Under the pieces are notes generated by a model. It was not told the DNA's origin, did not search any database, and saw only the letters and a list, made by a program, of their open reading frames with translations. This document shows positions 54,090 through 62,143 of a stretch of DNA of 64,000 nt, one piece after another. The translations under genes were made by a program, and so were the position numbers. Origin of the DNA: Ardenticatenaceae bacterium (GTDB lineage Bacteria > Chloroflexota > Anaerolineae > Promineifilales > Promineifilaceae); the NCBI GenBank assembly GCA_020634435.1, contig JACKBS010000006.1, forward strand, positions 434,001 to 498,000, in the 5' to 3' direction. Each line of letters starts with the position of its first letter. The stretch's first letter is position 1.

Positions 54090-55328
54090 ATGTTAACTAT
54101 TGACAGCGATACTGCCCGCCGGTTTATTTTGGGCAAGCAAGGGTTGTGGCCAGGGCGGCGCTGGCGCGGCCTGGAAGGCACCACGCAGGCGATGCAAGAA
54201 ATAGAATATTTGCAGCTAGATCCGCTGCAAATCATTGCCCGCAGCCAGGACATTACCCTGCACAGCCGTGTGCTGGACTACAAACTTGGTCTATGGGAGA
54301 CAGTAACCTATGAGCAGCGCAACTTCTTTGACTGGGGTAGCTGGCTGACCGTTCATCAAATGGATGATCTACCCCACTGGCGCGTGCTAATGAGCCGCGA
54401 GCACCTCAACCACGGGCGAATTCGCCGCATAGGCAAAGAGCACGCTGAAGCCATTCAGGAAATGCGGCTCATTTTGCAAGAGCGCGGCACAGTCAGCAAT
54501 CGCGACTTCAAGATGAAAAACCGCACGCGCACACAAGATTATCGTGGTCGTAAGGACAGTGCTTTGGCGCTGTTTTATTTGTGGGCGACAGGTGAGGTCA
54601 TGACCCACCACCGGGAAAACTTTGAACGTGTCTATGCACTTACTGAAGCCGTGGCTCCGGCTCATCTTATTCGCGAAAGTGATGAGGCCGAAGCGTATCG
54701 CTTTTTGATTAAAAAGGAAATCAGCTTCCTGGGGCTGTCTCGACTGAACCGTACTGCCCATGGATTTTATAATCGGGTGCCGACTGACTCAGCCGCGCGA
54801 ATAACTCAGTCTCTGTTGGCTGATGGCCACATCATGGAGGTGAGGGTGGAAGGCCGCAGACCGATCTATTATGTGCTCGGTGAAGATGTTGACTTGCTGC
54901 AAGATTTAAGCGCGGGACGTGTACCTGAACTGTGGGAGCCAGTGGCGTCAAACACAACCGAGGAAGTTTCTTTCCTGGCCCCGCTAGACCCGGTGAGCGC
55001 ACGCGGCCGGGCTAAAGAGCTCTTTGATTTTGAATACGTCTGGGAAGTGTACAAGCCGGTGGAAAAACGCCAGTATGGTTACTACACGCTGCCCGTGCTG
55101 TGGGGCGACCAGTTGGTAGCCCGCTTTGACAGCAAGCTCGACCGGACAACCAACACGTTTGTTGTCCTCGGTTTTTGGCTGGAGGATGCGGCTTTGGGCC
55201 AAAACGAAGCGTTTGCTGAAGCGCTGGCGCGCGGCTTTGCTCGTTTTGTCACCTTCCTAGGCGCGGATCAGATCGATGTGGCGGCGATAGAGATGCCATT
55301 GCTGCGGAAGCGGGTGGCGGCTTTGTAG
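54090..55328 (+). CDS. YcaQ/AlkZ-like DNA glycosylase, winged-helix protein
   Basis: The 412-residue HTH_42 family protein has tandem winged-helix domains. The N-terminal IEYLQLDPLQIIARSQDITLH-type segment (cut here) contains the Gln-x-Asp motif (QLD) used by YcaQ for base excision. VAST conservation includes SFLAPLDPVSARGRA and FDFEYVWEVYKPVEKRQYGY. YcaQ and AlkZ remove bulky adducts and interstrand cross-links, including those from azinomycin and colibactin-type toxins. AGAAGGATGGCATT precedes the ATG, 13 bases after the previous gene. Confidence 0.85.
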   Translation: MLTIDSDTARRFILGKQGLWPGRRWRGLEGTTQAMQEIEYLQLDPLQIIARSQDITLHSRVLDYKLGLWETVTYEQRNFFDWGSWLTVHQMDDLPHWRVLMSREHLNHGRIRRIGKEHAEAIQEMRLILQERGTVSNRDFKMKNRTRTQDYRGRKDSALALFYLWATGEVMTHHRENFERVYALTEAVAPAHLIRESDEAEAYRFLIKKEISFLGLSRLNRTAHGFYNRVPTDSAARITQSLLADGHIMEVRVEGRRPIYYVLGEDVDLLQDLSAGRVPELWEPVASNTTEEVSFLAPLDPVSARGRAKELFDFEYVWEVYKPVEKRQYGYYTLPVLWGDQLVARFDSKLDRTTNTFVVLGFWLEDAALGQNEAFAEALARGFARFVTFLGADQIDVAAIEMPLLRKRVAAL

Positions 55329-55377
55329 TTGGGGGAAACGGCCGTTATCGCTCGCAAATTTAAACAAGGAGCAAAAG

Positions 55378-55785
55378 ATGGGACTCGAACTGTACATGCT
55401 GGGTTTGGTGGTGCAGGACATGGCAAAGTCGCTGGAATTTTACCGGCGGCTGGGTCTGGATATTCCCGAAGGCAGCGAAAACCGGTCGCACGTTGAGATT
55501 AAGATGGGCAGCGGCTTTACCTTCTTTTTGGACTCCAATCCTGCTGTCTGGGACCCTCGATTTAGCCGCAAGGACGATCCGGCGCGGCGGGAAGCCACGG
55601 GCAGCTATCATTCGGTGCTGGAGTTTTATTTGCAGACGCGTACGGCCGTACAGGCCAAATATGATGAGCTGATTGCCTTCGGTTATCAAAGCCACGCCGA
55701 CCCCCACGAAACTTCTTTTGGCATGTACTTTGCCTTCGTCAACGACCCCGATGGCAATACGATTTTGCTCTCTGGCGATTTGTAA
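55378..55785 (+). CDS. VOC superfamily protein
   Basis: This 135-residue glyoxalase/bleomycin-resistance-type protein has MLGLVVQDMAKSLEFYRRL in the first half and SVLEFYLQTRTAVQAKYDEL and FAFVNDPDGNTILLSGDL in the second. It is the last gene of the operon that starts at 52052. Substrate unknown. CAAGGAGCAAAAG precedes the ATG. Confidence 0.87.
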   Translation: MGLELYMLGLVVQDMAKSLEFYRRLGLDIPEGSENRSHVEIKMGSGFTFFLDSNPAVWDPRFSRKDDPARREATGSYHSVLEFYLQTRTAVQAKYDELIAFGYQSHADPHETSFGMYFAFVNDPDGNTILLSGDL

Positions 55786-55948
55786 AGCGGTGTGAGGGGA
55801 GAATATAAAATGCCCTGACTATGTTTCATGATCCAAAAAAATAGTACCTTATTGTATGATATGCGCCATATTCAGATTTTACCATCACAATACTCACGTC
55901 AATTGGGTTGGCCCCATCATAAAAATACAGGAGCATATGGAGCAGATC

Positions 55949-57373
55949 ATGAAGCAAAAAAAGTTTGGGTTCATAGTTGTATTGGTAAGTTTGGTCGTAT
56001 TGCTTATTGTTGGCATACGGCACACGCTGGCAAGTGCCTCCCAACCTGGGAAAAGTAATTTTCAACAAGTCATGGCACCGACAGCCGGGGGCGGACCAGG
56101 AACGGTGCCTGACTGGTTTACCTATCAAGGTTATTTAGAAGACGAAGGCACGCCGATCAATAACACCTGTGACTTCCAGTTCAGTCTATGGGATTCTTCT
56201 GGCAGTGGCACCCCACCCACGGGCGGCATTCAAATTGGCACCACAGAAACTATCAACAGCCTGGGGGTAGAAAATGGTCTTTTTAGCTATCCCTTAAACG
56301 CAACGGGTGCTTTTGGCGCGCAGGCATTTATTGGGCAAACCCGCTATTTACAAATTGCGGTGCGCTGCCCGGCTGGTGGTGGCGTTTACACCACTCTGGC
56401 CCCACGTCAGCTGTTGACTGCTGCCCCTTACGCCCTCACCTTGCGGCCAGGTGCCGTGATCTCTGATACGCAAAACGGACCGCTTTTAAGCGTTGTAAAT
56501 ACCCTGGACACAGATACTTTGGGCAGTGCAATATTTGCCCGTGGCAATTCGCCGACGGCGCCTGCCATTGCCGCTTATCATGATGGAACCGGGCATGCGC
56601 TCTATGGTTCCTCCGACAGCAGCTACCCAACGGTAGGCGGCGTAAATTATGGCAGCGGCAACGCCATTGACGGCCGTAGCACAGCTGGTAATGGTGTGTA
56701 TGGCTCTACTGACAGTACAAGCAGCGTCGGTGTCCTTGGCGTACAGGCTGATTATACGATCAGCGATTTGGGCGGTTATTGGAAGCCCGGCGGATTTTTC
56801 GGTGGTCGCAATGGTGTTGTGGGTATCACCAAAGTAAATACGGGGTACGGCATCCTCGGCTGGGATAAATCTCCTTCAGGCGGTTGGGCAGGGACTTTCC
56901 TCTCCGACAATGGAAACGGCGTTTATATTTCTGCGCCCAATGTCGGACTTAATGTGGCTGCTGGTACAAAAAATGCCGTTGTGGCGACCGAGGACGGTGC
57001 CCGGCTGATGTATTCTGAAGAAGCAACAGAGGTTTGGTTTACGGATTATGGCTTTGGGCAGCTTGAAGGGGGAACGGCCGTTATCAGCATCGACCCAATT
57101 TATGCCGAATCAGTCAATCTGACAGAACCCTATCATGTCTTTTTGCAGTCCTATGATGATGCCGATCTGTACGTGACCAATCGCACCCCTACCAGCTTTG
57201 AAGTGCATGTCCGTGAAGGCAGCAATACGGCCGAATTTTCCTATCGCATTGTGGCCACACGGCTGGGCTATGAAGATGACCGCATGGAGCGTGCGCCATG
57301 GGCAGATAATGATCCTCACCTTTACCCCGAAAATGCCGATGGGGCGGCTTATATGCCGCAAGGGGGTCAATGA
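55949..57373 (+). CDS. Secreted tail-fibre-like surface protein
   Basis: About 474 residues with an N-terminal signal peptide (GFIVVLVSLVVLLIVGIRH). The N-terminal module (FTYQGYLEDEGTPI, then FQFSLWDSS) is a beta domain; the middle is glycine-rich with repeated AIYG/GVYGS-like units; the end (HVFLQSYDDADLYVTNR, then FSYRIVATRLGYEDDRM) is a domain common in bacterial surface proteins. ATG 55949 has GGAG six bases upstream; 55937 is possible. It is translationally coupled to the next gene. Confidence 0.75.
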   Translation: MKQKKFGFIVVLVSLVVLLIVGIRHTLASASQPGKSNFQQVMAPTAGGGPGTVPDWFTYQGYLEDEGTPINNTCDFQFSLWDSSGSGTPPTGGIQIGTTETINSLGVENGLFSYPLNATGAFGAQAFIGQTRYLQIAVRCPAGGGVYTTLAPRQLLTAAPYALTLRPGAVISDTQNGPLLSVVNTLDTDTLGSAIFARGNSPTAPAIAAYHDGTGHALYGSSDSSYPTVGGVNYGSGNAIDGRSTAGNGVYGSTDSTSSVGVLGVQADYTISDLGGYWKPGGFFGGRNGVVGITKVNTGYGILGWDKSPSGGWAGTFLSDNGNGVYISAPNVGLNVAAGTKNAVVATEDGARLMYSEEATEVWFTDYGFGQLEGGTAVISIDPIYAESVNLTEPYHVFLQSYDDADLYVTNRTPTSFEVHVREGSNTAEFSYRIVATRLGYEDDRMERAPWADNDPHLYPENADGAAYMPQGGQ

Positions 57374-57648
57374 TGAAGCGGCTGTTGATTCTGTTGCTGT
57401 TGCTGGCAGCCTTGTTAGCTGGGGGGCTTGCTCTGGCGGCACCCAACGCCAGGAATGTTTCCTGGTGGACGGTGGATGGCGGTGGTACCGTCACGGAACT
57501 GAGCGGTGGGTCTTATGCCCTCCAGGGCACAACCGGACAGGCGGATGCCGGGGCGATGAGTAACGGCCGTTATACGTTAAACGGCGGCTACTGGAACGCC
57601 AGTTTGGTAACCTATACCGTCTATTTACCTGTGATAGTGAGTCAGTAA
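57370..57648 (+). CDS. Small secreted protein with YLP-type C-terminus
   Basis: The 92-residue protein has a signal peptide (LLILLLLLAALLAGGLALA), a module with GSYALQGTTGQADAGAMS and YTLNGGYWNA, and the ending VYLPVIVSQ. The start ATGATGA overlaps the previous stop, so the two are made together. The tail resembles that of the beta-helix protein ending at 23847. Function unknown. Confidence 0.72.
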   Translation: MMKRLLILLLLLAALLAGGLALAAPNARNVSWWTVDGGGTVTELSGGSYALQGTTGQADAGAMSNGRYTLNGGYWNASLVTYTVYLPVIVSQ

Positions 57649-57831
57649 AGTCTTTCTGGTAGAGGTGGTTTAAAGGATCGCCTCTACTTTTCACGCTCTC
57701 TTAAACGGCCGTAGCCGACAAAATAGCAAGTTTTGCCTGTGGCGCAACGGACAGTTGCTCAACGGATTTCTTGTTATCATTTGTCTTTTCTGGTCTATGT
57801 GTCGGACACGGCCGTTTCCCACCACCACCTG
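57649..57831. other. Intergenic region, no gene seen
   Basis: Holds ACGGCCGT copies near 57704 and 57809 but no supported coding frame. It leads into the left member of a direct repeat pair. Confidence 0.5.
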
Positions 57832-57930
57832 CACGCAAAAATCCGGCAAAATCATTCCCCAAACCTTGTGCTAAAATTCAGGCGTTCTAGATTGTGTGTG
57901 CCAGCGGTACGGCCGTACGCCGACCGCAGC
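57832..57930 (+). repeat. Left direct repeat flanking the toxin-antitoxin modules
   Basis: CACGCAAAAATCCGGCAAAA, CATTCCCC, ACCTTGTGCTAAAAT and CGTTC recur in the same order at 59324-59384 (about 85% identity over 62 bases by eye), and weaker matches (GCCGA, CCGCAGCC) extend the pair to about 100 bases. Between the copies lie MazEF and HigBA. Confidence 0.75.
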
Positions 57931-58000
57931 CAATATCCATTATTGCTATTCACTGTTGATTATTGTATCATCTTTGTATATACATTTGGCGAGGTGAGGT

Positions 58001-58243
58001 ATGCAAACGCAAATAAAAAAGTGGGGCAATAGTCTTGCTTTACGAATTCCCAAACTATTGGCTGAACAATTAGACATCAAAACCGATACAGAGGTTGAGA
58101 TTGCGGTTGAGGATGGCCAGATGGTGATTAAACCGTTGTCAGAACCAACCCTAACCCTCGAAGAACTGCTGGCCCAAATTACAGATGAAAATCTGCATGA
58201 GGAAGTGGAGACAGGAACGGCCGTTGGCGGTGAGGCTTGGTAA
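58001..58243 (+). CDS. mazE: MazE-type antitoxin (AbrB/SpoVT fold)
   Basis: The 80-residue protein has the swapped-hairpin DNA-binding motif IKKWGNSLALRIPKLLAEQL and a C-terminal tail for toxin binding. It neutralises MazF and represses its own promoter; a TATATACAT stretch about 30 bases upstream could be the operator or promoter. GAGGTGAGGT precedes the ATG. Confidence 0.92.
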   Translation: MQTQIKKWGNSLALRIPKLLAEQLDIKTDTEVEIAVEDGQMVIKPLSEPTLTLEELLAQITDENLHEEVETGTAVGGEAW

Positions 58244-58584
58244 TGGCGTACGTGCCCAACCAAGGGGATTTGATCTGGCTGACGTTTAATCCGCAGGCTG
58301 GGCACGAACAGGCTGGACGACGCCCGGCCCTGGTTTTGTCGCCAGCCAGCTACAACGGCAAGGTGGGGCTGGCCATTCTTTGCCCCATCACCAACCAGGA
58401 AAAAGGATACCCATTTGAAGTCAGGATTCCGGCCGGTTTAGGGGTGACCGGCGTGATTTTGGCAGACCAGGTCAAAAGCATGGATTGGCGCGTGCGGCAG
58501 GCGGAGTACATTGCCCAACTGCCCGCGCGGATTCAGCAGCAGGTTTTGGCAAAATTGACTGTTTTGTTGGAAGTTCAGGGATAA
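58243..58584 (+). CDS. mazF: MazF-type mRNA interferase toxin
   Basis: The 113-residue PemK/MazF protein has GDLIWLTFNPQAGHEQAGRR, PALVLSPASYN, CPITNQEKGYPFEV and ILADQVKSMDWRVR with the catalytic Arg and Thr/Ser region. It cleaves single-stranded RNA at short motifs. The start overlaps the antitoxin stop (TAATG), so translation is coupled. Confidence 0.92.
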   Translation: MAYVPNQGDLIWLTFNPQAGHEQAGRRPALVLSPASYNGKVGLAILCPITNQEKGYPFEVRIPAGLGVTGVILADQVKSMDWRVRQAEYIAQLPARIQQQVLAKLTVLLEVQG

Positions 58585-58643
58585 TTACGGCCGTTTCTTC
58601 ACCCCCTTACTTAAAAACCCGGCAAAAACATAATATCCCAGTA

Positions 58644-58706
58644 GGGGCGATGCAATCGGTTAGGGTCTGTGAATAGCAAACGGCCGTTTCTCCGATTGCG
58701 TCGCCC
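58644..58706. repeat. Interspersed hairpin at the 5' end of higB
   Basis: GGGGCGATGCAATCGG (58644-58659) and CCGATTGCGTCGCCC (58692-58706) form a 15-bp stem with one mismatch, enclosing ACGGCCGT. Its right arm is read as the first codons of the toxin, so it appears to have replaced the native start. Confidence 0.7.
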
Positions 58707-58973
58707 ATAAAAAATCTTAGCCAAGAACTGTTTGTTACGGGCAAAGCCAGGCGATTTCCTCAGGACGTAGCCAAACGAGCAGCTCGTAAACTGGAGTACG
58801 TTCATTTAGCAACCAAATTAGATGATCTAAAGGTTCCGCCAGGCAACCGACTGCACGCGCTCAAAGGCGACCGGGAAGGACAGTATTCAATTTCCATTAA
58901 CGACCAATGGCGCATTTGCTTTCGTTATTTCGACGGCGATGCATACGACGTAGAAGTTTGTGACTATCATTGA
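58695..58973 (+). CDS. higB: HigB/RelE-type toxin, start codon unclear
   Basis: The frame ends LDDLKVPPGNRLHALKG, QYSISINDQWRICFRY and DAYDVEVCDYH, unmistakably a HigB-type ribosome-dependent ribonuclease of about 92 residues. No ATG, GTG or TTG exists between the in-frame stop at 58674 and the conserved part; ATT at 58695 or ATA at 58707 are the only near starts. The hairpin repeat at 58644-58706 seems to have overwritten the 5' end. Either it starts at ATT or it is disabled. HigA follows 15 bases later. Confidence 0.75.
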   Translation: MASPIKNLSQELFVTGKARRFPQDVAKRAARKLEYVHLATKLDDLKVPPGNRLHALKGDREGQYSISINDQWRICFRYFDGDAYDVEVCDYH

Positions 58974-58988
58974 GACGAGGTACTAATA

Positions 58989-59303
58989 ATGAGTATTCCT
59001 AACACAGAAGCTATGAAGCGACGCCCTACCCATCCAGGTGAGATGCTGCGTGAGGATTTTTTGCCAGATTATGGTCTGACTGTCTCCACTTTAGCAGAGG
59101 CAATAGGGGTGTCGCGCCAATCAATTAATGAGTTGCTGCGAGAGCGGCGGCGGGTGAGCCCGGAGATGGCTCTGCGATTGGCGCGGCTGTTTGGCAACTC
59201 ACCAGAATTTTGGCTCAACGCTCAACGCGCCGTGGACCTTTGGGACGCGGCGCAAGCGATTCAAAGTGACGTGGCCCGCATCCAGCCTTTGGTTTCTGCT
59301 TGA
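58989..59303 (+). CDS. higA: HigA-type antitoxin (XRE family)
   Basis: The 104-residue protein has RRPTHPGEMLREDFLPDYGL and a helix-turn-helix (STLAEAIGVSRQSINELL, RRVSPEMALRLARLFGN), typical of HigA antitoxins encoded downstream of their toxins. It binds HigB and the operon promoter. The start codon follows GAGGTACTAATA. Confidence 0.92.
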   Translation: MSIPNTEAMKRRPTHPGEMLREDFLPDYGLTVSTLAEAIGVSRQSINELLRERRRVSPEMALRLARLFGNSPEFWLNAQRAVDLWDAAQAIQSDVARIQPLVSA

Positions 59304-59323
59304 TTTTGGTAGCCGACCACCCT

Positions 59324-59425
59324 CACGCAAAATTCCGGCAAAACCATTCCCCCAACCTTGTGCTAAAATCCAAGCGTTCCAAATGACAATATAGGTGGCA
59401 CGGCCAGAGGCCGAGGCCGCAGCCG
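59324..59425 (+). repeat. Right direct repeat flanking the toxin-antitoxin modules
   Basis: Second copy of the 57832-57930 repeat: CACGCAAAATTCCGGCAAAA, CATTCCCCC, ACCTTGTGCTAAAAT, then GGCCGAGGCCGCAGCC. It ends about 55 bases before the EACC1 gene and its TTGTG/TAAAAT part could act as a promoter. Confidence 0.75.
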
Positions 59426-59478
59426 GGTAAGATGAAGACCTTGCAGGAGCAGGGGGTTGTGAAAAAAGGTGTTAAATA

Positions 59479-59874
59479 ATGTTAGAAACCGAATTACTTA
59501 TCAAAATAAATGCAAACCATGATGCTGACATGAATGAAGTGGCAGAATTAACTCGAACTCTTAGAAATGATATTCTGGAGACGAATGCGGAAAACGCTGA
59601 ATTTGTAACTAATGGTAAAGCCCTATCAGGTACAAAATCAGCAGATCCTGTAACATGGGGAACTATTTTGGTTACCCTCGCTGCATCAGGTGGTGTCCTA
59701 ACTACGCTGATAAATGTAATATCTAGCTGGTTGAGTCGCAATAAAGGTAATTCTATTATTTTAGAGATTGACGGAGACAAGCTTGAAGTGACGGGATTAT
59801 CTTCTGAGGAACAACAGCGTTTGATTTCCTTGTGGTTAAATCGACATAGAGGTTTTGTCTTACCTAATGACTGA
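59479..59874 (+). CDS. EACC1 (effector-associated constant component 1) protein
   Basis: The 131-residue protein has an acidic N-terminal region, one hydrophobic segment (residues about 58-84, TWGTILVTLAASGGVLTTLI) and a C-terminal SIILEIDGDKLEVTGLSSEE module followed by LISLWLNRH. This matches EACC1, a family described as the constant partner of varied effectors in NTP-dependent conflict systems. Its stop overlaps the next start by 8 bases (ATGACTGA), so both are made together. AT-rich and lacking the ACGGCCGT palindrome. Confidence 0.8.
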   Translation: MLETELLIKINANHDADMNEVAELTRTLRNDILETNAENAEFVTNGKALSGTKSADPVTWGTILVTLAASGGVLTTLINVISSWLSRNKGNSIILEIDGDKLEVTGLSSEEQQRLISLWLNRHRGFVLPND

Positions 59875-62053
59875 GAAACGGTTCGCTTTACTCATTGCTA
59901 ACTATGAGTATGATGATGTTAACTTGCAAAAGTTAACTGCCCCTGCCGAAGATATCCGCGAGCTAGAAGCGTTGCTACGAGATCCTCAAATTGGCCATTT
60001 TGATGAAGTTACTTCGCTTATAAATAAAACAGTACAAGAGATAAGGTTAAGCATTCTTCATTTTTTTTTGGATAAAGTACCAGAGGACTTGCTACTATTG
60101 TATTTTTCCGGCCACGGAATGCTTGATACGCAGTCTCGATTATTTTTGGCTACGCGGGATACCAGCCCTGAGTTATTGCGTGCAACAGCTTTACCATCTC
60201 GTTATATTTCAGAAGAAATGGATCAATGTCGCTCAAGACGTCAAATCCTTATCCTTGATTGTTGTTATAGTGGTGCGTTTGCTTCAGGCATTAAGTCTGG
60301 CGTGGGGAGTAACGTTGGTACAAAAATAATGTTTCAAGGTGGTGGGTACGGGCGGGTTATTTTAACAGCAACAGACAAGACCCAAGTTGCATGGGAGGGT
60401 AATCAAATACTTGGAGAGATAAATACTTCATTTTTTACCCATTACCTAATTGAAGGCATAAAAACAGGTGATGCAAATCCCAAAGAGGAACTCATTACAG
60501 TAGATGCCATCTATGATTATATTTATGACCGAGTTAAACCAAAGCAAAATCCTCAAAAGTGGAGTTTTAAAGCAGAAGGACAAATAATAATTGCTCACAA
60601 TCCAAACATTAGACAGCCTCAGCTAAGTAAAGATATTGAAGTTTTGTTAGATCACTCAAACTACCAAGTCCGATTATTGGGCCTTGATGATCTAATTGCA
60701 TTGGTTAATAGTTCTTCTGATTCGGCCAGTCTTGCATTGGAAAAGCTTGAAAGAATCTCTACACATGATTTGGCGAAAGCGGTTCAAGAAAAAGCAAGTA
60801 ACTTTCTTAAAGAATATGCCAAAGGGAAACGTGTCAAAAATTTATTAATTGAAGTTAGAACGAGTATAGTACAAAAAGATTGGTCAGTTGCAGAAAAATT
60901 CTTATCACAGTTAATAAAAGAAGATGCACAACAGTTAGAAATAGATGATATAAAAGAGCAAATCAAACAAGGGAAAAACACTCTCCTTTATTTTTTGGAA
61001 GACCTAAATGCCAAGTTTGAGGCTGTTGCATCCCTTGCATCAGAGGTGGACTATCACGAGGTTGCACAAGTTTTAAGTAGGCTTGATCGTTTTCAGTTGC
61101 CGATAAAAATAGCAATTGTTGGTGAATTCTGCTGTGGAAAGACTACTCTCTTAAATGCTTTATTAAATGAAAATTTACTTCCTACTGATTTTATTCCAAA
61201 TACAAAGATATTGACTGATGTCATATTTGGAAAAACACAAAAAATTCAAGTTCGTGATTTTTCAGGGATGATTGCTCCAAAAGAAATTGATCGGGAAACG
61301 TTAATAAATGAATATTCATTTCAGGTTGATGACTACGCTACCAATGAGAAGATTTATATTCAAATAGAGACGCCAAACCCCTTTCTTGCTGACGGTATTC
61401 AGCTTTCCGACAATCCCGGTATTCAGCCATCGTCCTATGTGTATTCTGCAATATTGAAGCAAGCAGATATTATAATTATTGTTGCTCAAATTGATCCGGG
61501 TATTGGCTCACGTGAAGTGGACTTTCTCCAATCCTTATTTTCAATTATTCAACCAGAAAACGTTTTCATTGTTTTGAATAAAATCGATACTTTACGCTAC
61601 GATTTGAGTGAAGCATTAAAATTTCAAAAAAGATTAGTGGATGTTAAAATCAAAAATATAACAAGCCTGCACGAAAAACGATTCTTTGCTATCAGTGCAT
61701 TGGAGGCACTAAAAGCACGTTCGGTAACTCCGGCTGATACTGAAAAAATAAAAGAATCTAGAATATTGGACTTTGAACGGGAACTAAAATCGCATATACA
61801 GAATTTAATGTTTGAAAAAGCACAGAGAAAGTACAGTCTTTTTCAAGAGTTTGCAGGCAGCGTTAAAAGGTATATTGAGCAAATAAGACAAACAATAGAA
61901 CGAGAAGAGACAACTCACTATACAGCGGATTATGGTAATAAATATTCTGCAACTCTTAAAAAACTAGAGGGAATAAATAACCAACTAGATGTCCTTATTA
62001 AAGAAACGGAGTTGGCCTTCTATGAAGTTAATACGGATTCAAGACAAAATTGA
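59867..62053 (+). CDS. Caspase-GTPase fusion, predicted conflict effector
   Basis: The 728-residue protein has an N-terminal caspase-like peptidase (1-245) with His83 in YFSGHGM and Cys133 in LILDCCYSGAF; a helical, HEAT-like linker (250-400); and a dynamin-like GTPase (412-650) with G1 GEFCCGKTT (419-427), G3 DNPG (515-518) and G4 NKID (571-574); then a coiled-coil tail (650-728). The peptidase is probably held inactive until the GTPase or EACC1 senses infection or membrane damage, but this is inference. ATG 59867 overlaps the EACC1 stop. AT-rich relative to its surroundings. Confidence 0.85.
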   Translation: MTEKRFALLIANYEYDDVNLQKLTAPAEDIRELEALLRDPQIGHFDEVTSLINKTVQEIRLSILHFFLDKVPEDLLLLYFSGHGMLDTQSRLFLATRDTSPELLRATALPSRYISEEMDQCRSRRQILILDCCYSGAFASGIKSGVGSNVGTKIMFQGGGYGRVILTATDKTQVAWEGNQILGEINTSFFTHYLIEGIKTGDANPKEELITVDAIYDYIYDRVKPKQNPQKWSFKAEGQIIIAHNPNIRQPQLSKDIEVLLDHSNYQVRLLGLDDLIALVNSSSDSASLALEKLERISTHDLAKAVQEKASNFLKEYAKGKRVKNLLIEVRTSIVQKDWSVAEKFLSQLIKEDAQQLEIDDIKEQIKQGKNTLLYFLEDLNAKFEAVASLASEVDYHEVAQVLSRLDRFQLPIKIAIVGEFCCGKTTLLNALLNENLLPTDFIPNTKILTDVIFGKTQKIQVRDFSGMIAPKEIDRETLINEYSFQVDDYATNEKIYIQIETPNPFLADGIQLSDNPGIQPSSYVYSAILKQADIIIIVAQIDPGIGSREVDFLQSLFSIIQPENVFIVLNKIDTLRYDLSEALKFQKRLVDVKIKNITSLHEKRFFAISALEALKARSVTPADTEKIKESRILDFERELKSHIQNLMFEKAQRKYSLFQEFAGSVKRYIEQIRQTIEREETTHYTADYGNKYSATLKKLEGINNQLDVLIKETELAFYEVNTDSRQN

Positions 62054-62143
62054 AGCTAAATACAGAAAGCGTTAAATCAGGTATGTGAAAAGTGTTGGCT
62101 TATGTCCGGTTTGTACATTTCGTTTAAAATGTTACTAGCATAG

